Positions 1 through 6,796 of a stretch of DNA of 32,437 nt are shown here, piece after piece. Position 1 is the first letter of the stretch. The number at the start of each line of letters is the position of its first letter. This stretch comes from Bacteroidota bacterium (GTDB lineage: Bacteria; Bacteroidota; Bacteroidia; Chitinophagales; Chitinophagaceae), in the NCBI GenBank assembly GCA_004292605.1, contig RDXK01000110.1, forward strand, positions 1 to 32,437, in the 5' to 3' direction. The translations under genes and the position numbers were made by a program. A model generated the notes under the pieces. The model saw only the letters and a list, made by a program, of their open reading frames with translations, searched no databases and was not told where the DNA came from.

Positions 1-621
1 CGTAGGTGGAATTTCTGGTGTGGTGTATAAACTCCAACTTACGGATGCTATGCTACAAACACTCCCCAAAAAAAACGAGCCAAACACCCAATACGGAATG
101 GCGCCATGCTTACCGGTAATATATTTTTGAAAAATAAACAAGCTGATATTTGCCAAAGTAATACCGAGCCCGGTGAAAAAACTTTGACTTAAAAAACCCG
201 TTGCATGCTGGCTTGCAGGTAGCTTATCGGCTATAAAAGCTCTATAAGGTTCCATAGCGGTATTGTTAGCCGCATCTAACACCCACAAAAGCCCCACGGC
301 CATCCATAAATTGCTACTAAATGGGTAAAGAAAAAGGCATAGGCTACAAAACAAAGCACCTATAAAAAAATAGGGCTTACGGCGGCCCCAGCGTGGGTGC
401 CAAGTTTTATCGCTCATGGCCCCAATAATGGGCTGAATAATAAGCCCGGTAACGGGCCCTGCAAGGTTTAGTAACGGAATTTCATCTGGACTGGCGCCTA
501 AAAAATCGTAAATGGGGTTTACCGCACTTTGTTGTAATCCAAAACTATATTGAATGCCGAAAAAACCCACATTCATATTTATAATTTGGCTAAAAGACAG
601 TTTTGGCTTCGTTAATGCCAT
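1..621 (-). CDS. MFS transporter, SLC45/sugar-cation symporter-like (partial, N-terminal 207 aa)
   Basis: My own translation of the minus strand from an ATG at 621 gives 207 codons that stay open to the left edge, so the C-terminal half lies outside the window. The protein begins MALTKPKLSFSQI and shows alternating hydrophobic segments with short charged loops. The loop after the second segment has the SLC45/GPH-like motif RWGRRKPYFF preceded by GAMSDKTWHPRW, the usual MFS loop 2-3 signature. Family members move sucrose, maltose or related sugars with a cation across the inner membrane; the substrate here cannot be read from the sequence. The gene is divergent from yicC, with about 110 bases between the two starts. 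Family level is fairly secure; the sugar assignment is inference. Confidence 0.8.
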   Translation of the reverse strand, partial: MALTKPKLSFSQIINMNVGFFGIQYSFGLQQSAVNPIYDFLGASPDEIPLLNLAGPVTGLIIQPIIGAMSDKTWHPRWGRRKPYFFIGALFCSLCLFLYPFSSNLWMAVGLLWVLDAANNTAMEPYRAFIADKLPASQHATGFLSQSFFTGLGITLANISLFIFQKYITGKHGAIPYWVFGSFFLGSVCSIASVSWSLYTTPEIPPT

Positions 622-709
622 AGCAAGCAATGTTTATAAGGGCTTTGAAGATAAAGTATAAAATAGTTCTGTACACATTTTCTAAAAAATATTGAGCAAC
701 TTAAACCAA

Positions 710-717
710 TACCTTTG
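710..717 (+). promoter_or_regulatory. Bacteroidota -7 promoter element TACCTTTG for the yicC operon
   Basis: The octamer TACCTTTG fits the Bacteroidota -7 consensus TAnnTTTG and lies 16 bases before the ATG at 734. It falls inside the longer TTG-started reading (692), which supports the downstream ATG as the true start. I could not see a well-spaced -33 TTG. Confidence 0.6.
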
Positions 718-733
718 CACCAATAATATAGAT

Positions 734-1606
734 ATGCTGTATTCAATGACGGGTTTTGGTAGGGCGGAAAAAACCATTGGCGATAAACAATGGATGGTAG
801 ATGTAAAAAGTTTGAACGGAAAACAAATGGATATTCGGTTGGCTTTGCCCAATTATGTAAAGCCGTTTGAAATAGAAGTACGTAACACCATCACTCAAAA
901 ACTTGAAAGAGGTAGTGCAGAATGTTCTATTTACTTAAAACAAAACGCTGCCAAACCCATAGCCATTAACCAGGAGTTAATACAAGCCTATGTAGATCAA
1001 TTAAAACCCATTAGCGAAAAAATGGGTATAGGTTTAGAAGGTATAATAGCCGCCACTTTAAAAATGCCCGATGTGGTGGGCCAAGCTACTGATGTAATGA
1101 CCGATGAAGAGTGGCACCAACTACAGCAGGTGCTACAGCAAGCTTTAGATACACTGTTTATACACCGAAAAAAAGAAGGTGGCGGTATTGAAACCGATTT
1201 ATTAGGGCGTATAGCTAGCATAGAAACCAACCACCATAAAATAGTGCCCCTTGCCCTACTGCGTAAAGAGAAATTACGAGATGGATTTAAGAAGATTTTA
1301 GAAACACAGTTAGGTAGCGAAAACTACGATACCAACCGCCTAGAACAAGAGCTGATATTTTATATAGAAAAAATGGATATTAGCGAGGAGCAACAACGCC
1401 TTACCACTCACCTACAATATTTTAGAGAAGTACTAGCTAGTAAGGAGGTTTCAAAAGGTAAAAAGCTGAGTTTTATTTTGCAAGAAATAGGGCGTGAAAT
1501 TAATACTACCGGCAGCAAGGCGTACGATGCCGATATTCAAAAATTGGTAGTAGAAATGAAGGATGAATTAGAGAAAGCAAAAGAACAAATTTTAAACGTT
1601 TTATAA
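734..1606 (+). CDS. yicC: YicC family endoribonuclease
   Basis: Protein of 290 aa starting MLYSMTGFGRAEK, the typical YicC N-terminus. The reading frame extends upstream to a TTG at 692, but those 14 codons overlap a TACCTTTG promoter and are not family-like, so ATG 734 is chosen. The C-terminus carries the conserved GREINTTGSKAYDADI region of the DUF1732 domain, followed by the usual helical tail with VEMKDELEKAKEQ. E. coli YicC is reported as an endoribonuclease involved in RNA turnover; the role in Bacteroidota is inferred from homology. It is the first gene of an apparent operon: its TAA is one base before the gldH ATG. Confidence 0.9.
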   Translation: MLYSMTGFGRAEKTIGDKQWMVDVKSLNGKQMDIRLALPNYVKPFEIEVRNTITQKLERGSAECSIYLKQNAAKPIAINQELIQAYVDQLKPISEKMGIGLEGIIAATLKMPDVVGQATDVMTDEEWHQLQQVLQQALDTLFIHRKKEGGGIETDLLGRIASIETNHHKIVPLALLRKEKLRDGFKKILETQLGSENYDTNRLEQELIFYIEKMDISEEQQRLTTHLQYFREVLASKEVSKGKKLSFILQEIGREINTTGSKAYDADIQKLVVEMKDELEKAKEQILNVL

Positions 1607-1607
1607 A

Positions 1608-2078
1608 ATGGCGGTAAACCGTATATTTTTTTACATGCTTGCGTTGGTGCTTGGTTTAGCAAGCTGCCAAAAAATTCATTTGTATGAAAAAACTAAGTTC
1701 TTTGCTCAGCAGCAATGGAAAGATACCGATACAGCCCGTTTTGCAATTGATGTAGAAGATACTACGGTACTATACAATATATCTGTGGTGGTAAGGCATA
1801 CCGATGCCTACCGCTATAACAATATTTGGGTAAATGTAGTAGCTCAAGCACCCGGTGGTAAACCTACGCCACAGCTGCTAGAATTACAGTTGGCAGATAA
1901 TGCACAAGGCTGGTTAGCAAAAGGCGTAGATGATATTTACGACCATAGAATAAAAATTTCTCGTTACCCAGTGCGTTTAGCCAAAGGCACTCACCAGTTT
2001 GCCCTCAACCACGCCATGCGAGAAAACCCTTTGCAGCATATTTTACAGGCAGGCATACGAATAGAAAAAGCTGAATAA
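1608..2078 (+). CDS. gldH: Gliding motility lipoprotein GldH
   Basis: Protein of 156 aa with a lipoprotein signal peptide: hydrophobic residues 6-18 and a lipobox LASC with the acylated cysteine at residue 20. The mature part matches my memory of GldH: an early W-K-D-T segment, FAIDVEDTT, a run about Y-R-Y-N-N-I-W-V-N, then QLADNAQGWLAKGVDDIYDH, and a C-terminal GIRIEK. GldH is an envelope lipoprotein needed for gliding in Flavobacterium johnsoniae. Many non-gliding Bacteroidota also keep it, so it does not prove motility here. The start is one base after the yicC stop, and the TAA overlaps the next ATG (TAATG), which implies translational coupling with the histidine kinase. Confidence 0.85.
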   Translation: MAVNRIFFYMLALVLGLASCQKIHLYEKTKFFAQQQWKDTDTARFAIDVEDTTVLYNISVVVRHTDAYRYNNIWVNVVAQAPGGKPTPQLLELQLADNAQGWLAKGVDDIYDHRIKISRYPVRLAKGTHQFALNHAMRENPLQHILQAGIRIEKAE

Positions 2079-3061
2079 TGGCCACGTCCAAAAGTAGGTA
2101 CTCCCTTATCACCATCTCCTATTGGTTTTTGCTTACTTATATAGTGGCAGCCTTGGTGTGGTGGTTTATTTCGCTGGAAACACAAAACCATCAAATGTTT
2201 AATATGCGGCTTGCCGAATTAAATAAAGATGATCCTGCTTACTTGGAAAAACTGGCCACCATATCCAATATTCGGGAGCGAAAAACAGCCCAATATGTAG
2301 GGGAAGGGGTTACTTTTTTTGTGTTAATAGTAGTAGGTGCTTGGCTGGTGTACCGTGCCGCCCGTAAGCAAATAAAATTACAGTTACAACAGCAAAATTT
2401 TATGATGGCGGTCACGCATGAACTAAAAACACCCATAGCCGTAACTAAGCTAAATTTAGAAACCCTGCAAAAGCGAAACCTGCCTACAGAAAGTACGCAA
2501 ACCCTGCTACAGCAATCTATTCATGAAACGGATAGGCTTAATAGCCTTTGTAATAATATTCTCTTGGCCAGTCAGTTAGATGGCGATAATCCGCTCAAAA
2601 ATTTTCAGCAACTATCTTTTACACAGTTGGTGGTGCAATGTGTGCAGGAGGTAGAATTGCGTTTTCCAAAATACCAATTTAGTATACACACAGCGGCCGA
2701 TTTTCAAGTGCAGGGCGAGCATTTACAGCTACAGATGCTGGTAAATAATTTATTACAAAACGCCATAAAATACGGTGAAAAAAATGGCTCAGTACATGTT
2801 ACCGTAGAGGCGGCGGGTGGCCAAAAAGTACAATTGCTAGTAGCCGATAATGGCCCCGGAATTCCAGATAGCGAGAAGAAAAAAGTATTTGAAAAGTTTT
2901 ACAGAATAGGAAATGAAGGTACCCGTGCAGCCAAAGGAACGGGGTTAGGACTGTACTTATGTAAAAAGATTGTAGAAAATCATCACGGACAGCTTACCGT
3001 ACAAAATAACCAGCCACAAGGGTGTATTTTTACCGCCACATTACCCGGCTATGCAGTATAA
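2078..3061 (+). CDS. Two-transmembrane sensor histidine kinase
   Basis: Protein of 327 aa. A first membrane segment (about residues 12-32) and a second (about 77-93) flank a short periplasmic stretch of about 45 residues, so the sensor domain is small. There is no obvious HAMP domain, and the dimerisation helix follows directly. The H-box is AVTHELKTP with the phospho-accepting His114. The N-box is NNLLQNAIKYGE (about 223-234), the G1 box DNGPGIP (258-264), the F-box FEKFYRI (271-277) and the G2 box GTGLGL (287-292). It overlaps gldH by one base and the response regulator by 11 bases, so kinase and regulator are surely a pair. The signal is unknown; an envelope or GldH-related cue is only suggested by position. 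Confidence 0.92.
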   Translation: MATSKSRYSLITISYWFLLTYIVAALVWWFISLETQNHQMFNMRLAELNKDDPAYLEKLATISNIRERKTAQYVGEGVTFFVLIVVGAWLVYRAARKQIKLQLQQQNFMMAVTHELKTPIAVTKLNLETLQKRNLPTESTQTLLQQSIHETDRLNSLCNNILLASQLDGDNPLKNFQQLSFTQLVVQCVQEVELRFPKYQFSIHTAADFQVQGEHLQLQMLVNNLLQNAIKYGEKNGSVHVTVEAAGGQKVQLLVADNGPGIPDSEKKKVFEKFYRIGNEGTRAAKGTGLGLYLCKKIVENHHGQLTVQNNQPQGCIFTATLPGYAV

Positions 3062-3752
3062 AGGCAATATTTTATTGGTGGAAGATGAGGAGCATTTACA
3101 CAGTACCCTCAAACTTAATTTAGAATTAGAGGGCTACGCCGTAACCAGCGCTTTTGATGGTACGGAAGCGGTAAAGGCGTTTCAGCAGGAGGCTTTTGAT
3201 TTAGTGGTGCTCGATATTATGCTGCCGGAGCTAGATGGTATTGGCGTAACACAAACCATACGTGTTAGCAATACGGAATTGCCCATCTTAATTTTAAGTG
3301 CAAAAAATGCTGGTTCGGATAGGGTTTTGGGGCTCAAAAAAGGCGCCGACGATTATTTAACCAAGCCTTTTAACCTCGAAGAATTATTGCTACGCGTAGA
3401 TAAATTGATTACCAAAAACAAACGATTACTGGAAAAAGATACGGTGGGTGATTTGTTTGAATTTGGACAAAACTCGGTAGATTTTAAAGCCCTTACAGCT
3501 ACCAATTTTAGGGGAGAAAAGATAGAGTTGAGTAAAAAAGAAGCCATGCTACTAAAGCTACTTTTTGAAAACAAAAACGAAGTAGTAACCCGTGAAAAAA
3601 TTCTACAAATAGTGTGGGGGTATAATGTGTACCCTACTACCCGTACCATTGATAACTTCATCCTGAATTTTAGAAAATATTTTGAGGTAGATTCCAAGAA
3701 TCCGCTACATTTTCATAGTGTACGTGGGCTAGGGTATAAGTACGCTGAATAG
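3051..3752 (+). CDS. OmpR/PhoB-family response regulator
   Basis: Protein of 233 aa: a receiver domain (about 1-120) and a winged-helix DNA-binding domain (about 132-233). Receiver residues are E11/D12 in the acidic pocket, D55 as phospho-acceptor in VLDIMLPE, S83 and K105 (LTKPF). The C-terminal domain shows LSKKEAMLLKLL, the TTRTIDNFILNFRKYF recognition-helix region and the closing SVRGLGYKY hairpin typical of OmpR/PhoB proteins. The ATG at 3051 lies inside the end of the kinase gene, an 11-base overlap, so the two are coupled. Its last base is one position before the end of the convergent batD-like gene. Targets cannot be read from the window. Confidence 0.93.
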   Translation: MQYKGNILLVEDEEHLHSTLKLNLELEGYAVTSAFDGTEAVKAFQQEAFDLVVLDIMLPELDGIGVTQTIRVSNTELPILILSAKNAGSDRVLGLKKGADDYLTKPFNLEELLLRVDKLITKNKRLLEKDTVGDLFEFGQNSVDFKALTATNFRGEKIELSKKEAMLLKLLFENKNEVVTREKILQIVWGYNVYPTTRTIDNFILNFRKYFEVDSKNPLHFHSVRGLGYKYAE

Positions 3753-3753
3753 T

Positions 3754-5328
3754 TTATTGCTGGTTGATTTGTTTATATAAGGAAGCTAACTGCAGCCACC
3801 AATCTATAGTAGGTATTTCGGTACTTGGCGGTGCAAAACGCATGGTATTTATTTGTGTTACTAGCTGCTGCCATTGCTCCCAATCTTGTTCGGTAATATG
3901 GGGTGGTTTGTTTTTTGTTACTCGCCTTACTTGCTGCCATACATCTCTTGCATAGGCATCCGTTTGTACCGCAGCGGGAAGCTCTAGTGCTGGTAATGGC
4001 GTAGGTGCTGTGGGTGTATACGCTTGCCGCTGTATAGGTGCAGGAGTAGTAGTGGGTTTTACTTTTTTACCCTTTTGTGTAACTATGCCTATTACCACTA
4101 TTACGGCGGTTAAAACCAGAAGTAATAAAATAAATTGAAAGGGCTTATTGGTACTAGTAACAAGGCTGGTTTGCACCGCTACATCTTGCTGAATAATTAT
4201 TTTTGCAGCCGGTAGTTGCAGCTCGCTATAAGTACTATTTACGGTATTAAAATAGTGTAAACGTATGCCAGGTAAACTATCGGGTACAGGCTTTGTTTCC
4301 ACTAAAAACGGCAGCACTAATTTGCCTGCTTCAAAACTAAATTTATCCTTCTGCCATTGTATGCCCGGTACTATCGGGATACGTATATTTTCCACGGTAA
4401 ACTGGGCGGTGGTTTGCAGGCTTACACTGTACTGTCCTATATTTTGCTGTAGGCTAGCTTGTGGTTTTGCGGCAGCATAAAATTCGCCTATGGCATATTG
4501 TAGTGTATCGGTAGTAGGTAAGCTAGGTAAGGGTTTTATAAGGGCTACGGGGGCGTTTGACTGTACCGGTACATTTTGTTTACCCGCTGTAGTTTGTATA
4601 CTAAATACGGCTTCTAAAGTAGGAAGTGTAAAGTTGCCTTTGGCATTGGGCATTACGCAATAACTTGCTAGTAAAATTTTTTTCCAAACGGTTCCATTCT
4701 GTTGGTAATACTGCTCGGCAGTGTCGGTAGTAGCGGTTTGTAAACTTACATCGGCAGCACCCAATAAACGAGTATTTACTTGTGTACAAGCTACTTGGGT
4801 ATGTAGCCAATAGGTTACGGGTATTTGCTCGCCAGTGTAGTAGGTTTTGGGTTTAAAAACGGTTTGTATATATAATAATTTTTGTAAGCAAGGCAATGTA
4901 CCACAGGCGGCCACGCCGGGCAGTTGTGGCAGCAGTGGCAACTTGGCATTTTTATAGCTCTGCAGCTGCATAGTACTTACCAGCATACCGTGGGTGTGGT
5001 TCACTTGTAGTTGTGGTAGTTTTAGCGAGCCAGCAAATAAGGGCTCCACCGTGTACTGTATTTGTGCTTGTATAAATTTTTGGCCATCTATGGTGGTTCT
5101 AGTTTGGTTCCAGTCGGGCCCATTTATAATGGTGAATTGGTTGTGTAGTTTTAGTTCGCTGCCCACTATCTCGTTGGCACTTTGCACTTTATAAGTTAAT
5201 TGTAATTGTATACCATTCCATTGGCTTTTGGCTAGGTAAATGGTATCGCCAGCAAGGGCTGTAGTAGCACCCAATAGGCAAACCATACAGTAAAAAAAAT
5301 ACCTATAAAAACGGGCCAACTGCTGCAT
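3754..5328 (-). CDS. BatD-family (oxygen tolerance) membrane-anchored protein
   Basis: Protein of 524 aa. An N-terminal signal peptide (hydrophobic about 9-26, likely cut after ALA-26) is followed by a beta-rich exported part. The first repeat has LQLTYKVQSANEIVG, an NGPDW segment and TVEPLFAGSLKLPQLQV, the layout of BatD Ig-like domains; a second unit begins TYYTGEQIPVTYWL. A transmembrane helix lies at about 396-418, with a basic, proline-rich, probably cytoplasmic tail of about 105 residues. BatD proteins normally sit with BatA/B (VWA) and BatC/E (TPR) genes; none of those are next to this gene. The convergent response regulator ends one base away. Family assignment is by pattern and is moderate. 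Confidence 0.7.
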   Translation of the reverse strand: MQQLARFYRYFFYCMVCLLGATTALAGDTIYLAKSQWNGIQLQLTYKVQSANEIVGSELKLHNQFTIINGPDWNQTRTTIDGQKFIQAQIQYTVEPLFAGSLKLPQLQVNHTHGMLVSTMQLQSYKNAKLPLLPQLPGVAACGTLPCLQKLLYIQTVFKPKTYYTGEQIPVTYWLHTQVACTQVNTRLLGAADVSLQTATTDTAEQYYQQNGTVWKKILLASYCVMPNAKGNFTLPTLEAVFSIQTTAGKQNVPVQSNAPVALIKPLPSLPTTDTLQYAIGEFYAAAKPQASLQQNIGQYSVSLQTTAQFTVENIRIPIVPGIQWQKDKFSFEAGKLVLPFLVETKPVPDSLPGIRLHYFNTVNSTYSELQLPAAKIIIQQDVAVQTSLVTSTNKPFQFILLLLVLTAVIVVIGIVTQKGKKVKPTTTPAPIQRQAYTPTAPTPLPALELPAAVQTDAYARDVWQQVRRVTKNKPPHITEQDWEQWQQLVTQINTMRFAPPSTEIPTIDWWLQLASLYKQINQQ

Positions 5329-5353
5329 GAACTATTTGCTTAGTATTCGGCAT

Positions 5354-5361
5354 CAAATGTA
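5354..5361 (-). promoter_or_regulatory. -7 promoter element TACATTTG for the batD-like gene
   Basis: On the minus strand TACATTTG fits TAnnTTTG and lies 25 bases before the ATG at 5328. Only nine bases separate it from the oppositely facing holB element, so this is a compact divergent promoter. Confidence 0.5.
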
Positions 5362-5370
5362 CGTATTGCC

Positions 5371-5378
5371 TACCTTTG
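5371..5378 (+). promoter_or_regulatory. -7 promoter element TACCTTTG for holB
   Basis: TACCTTTG ends only four bases before the holB ATG at 5383. With a start site the usual few bases downstream of the motif, the transcript would begin at or next to the ATG, so holB is probably leaderless. Confidence 0.6.
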
Positions 5379-5382
5379 GCAC

Positions 5383-6597
5383 ATGCTATGGAATAATGTT
5401 ATTTGCAACCAAAGTGTGAAAGATCAGTTGGTGAGCATGGTTGAAAATAATAAACTAAGCCACGCTCTGTTGCTAGTAGGTAAGGAAGGCACCGCTGCAC
5501 TACCCCTAGCGCTAGCTTTTGCACAATATTTGGTAAGTATTCCTGCACCCGTGGCTGCGGTGGACGATTTGTTTGGCCCTGCACCCGCTGCCAGCGAAAC
5601 ACCCAGTTTTATTCATCCGGCAGATATTGCTACGCATCCGGCATCGGCTTCGGCTTTTTCTCGGGCCAGTCAGTTATTACATCCCGATTTACATATTACC
5701 GTGCCTACCATAACCCGTAAAACGGGCGAAAAACCAGTGAGCAGCCAGTTTATGGCGGAGTTTAGAAGCTTTGTACAGCAGCAGCCTTATGGCAATGTGT
5801 ACCAATGGCTTCAGTTTATTAAAGCAGAAAACAAGCAAGGAAATATCACCGCCGAGGAGTGCAACTAAATTATCAGGCGATTATCGCTCAAAAATTTTGA
5901 AAGCTTTTATAAAGTACAGTTGATTTGGATGGCGGAATACCTACACCAGGAAGGCAATAAACTGCTTAAAACCATTGAGGAACCTACCCCCAACACCATT
6001 ATTATTCTGGTAGCGGAAGATGATAGCAAGGTGCTCAACACTATTTTAAGTAGGTGTAGGCGAATTCAAGTACCAAAAATAGAAACTGCTCAATTGCAGG
6101 ATGCCCTGCAGCAGCAATTTGGTATACCCTCTACCGCGGCTCAAAATTTAGTGGCTTACGCACAAGGCAATATTAATACGGCGGTAAGTGCCGTAAAAAA
6201 TGGTGAGGTAGATAGTGAGTGGCTTCCGGCACTGCGTACATGGCTGAACATGCTAGTAAAAGGCAGCCAAACCCAGTGGCAGGAGTGGCTGGAGGTGCAG
6301 GCAAAATTAGGCCGTGAAAACCAAAAACAGTTTTTGCAGTATGTAAACCACATTTTTAGTCAGTGTTTGTACTTTCATATTAACCCTGCTTTACTACAAG
6401 TTACAGGTACCGAGGCTAAGCTGGTAGAAAAAATAGCCCTTTTTATTTCTGTGGCGGAATGTGAGGCCGCCATAGGCGAATTAGATAAGGCTGCCTACTA
6501 TATTGAACGGAATGCGAACCCAAAACTGCTATTTCATGCAGTAAGCATTAAGCTAAAGTATATTATGACGGAAAAAATTTTACTTTTGACGGAATAG
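5383..6597 (+). pseudogene. holB: DNA polymerase III delta' subunit, interrupted by one in-frame stop
   Basis: Two open stretches (5383-5865 and 5869-6597) are in the same frame and separated only by TAA at 5866-5868. Together they make one delta' protein of about 403 residues. The first part begins MLWNNVICNQSVKDQL and has the P-loop-like GKEGTAALPLALAFAQYL, then HPDLH and GNITAEECN. After the stop it continues IIRRLSLKNFESFYK and WMAEYLHQEGNKLLK, then IEEPTPNTIIILVAE and the clamp-loader SRC motif (NTILSRCRR). Delta' is an essential part of the clamp loader (AAA+ fold, no ATP hydrolysis). No frame change or missing segment is visible, so this may be a real nonsense mutation, a sequencing error, or a read-through case. 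The Cys zinc module usual between the P-loop region and HPDLH is also absent. Confidence 0.85.
5866..5868 (+). other. In-frame TAA within holB (codon 162)
   Basis: TAA stands where homologues have a residue between AEECN and IIR (from memory often Glu, Gln, Asp or similar). A single base change from GAA, CAA or AAA would explain it. Many other genes here end in TAA (yicC, gldH, the kinase, metF), so a genome-wide reassignment of TAA is excluded. Confidence 0.9.
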
Positions 6598-6796
6598 GGG
6601 TTTGGAAAATGCGAGCAAAAGCTAGCATGTGCGGTGGGAAATAGGTAAAATGTAACATAGCAATACACACTAACTTCACTTGTTTTCTCCAATAAATACA
6701 CATGATATTTGGCTTACCATGGCTTGGCAGCAAAAAAAACAGAACTCCAATTTTGTTGATGTAAACTATTGACAATCAATTTTAAATATATACAAA

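Noticed and set aside
692-733. Upstream TTG start for yicC adding 14 residues
   Set aside because: The extension contains a TACCTTTG promoter box, and family proteins start MxxSMTGFGRAE.
5383-6597. Genome-wide reassignment of TAA as a sense codon
   Set aside because: Several neighbouring genes end at TAA at the family-expected position, with downstream genes beginning at once.
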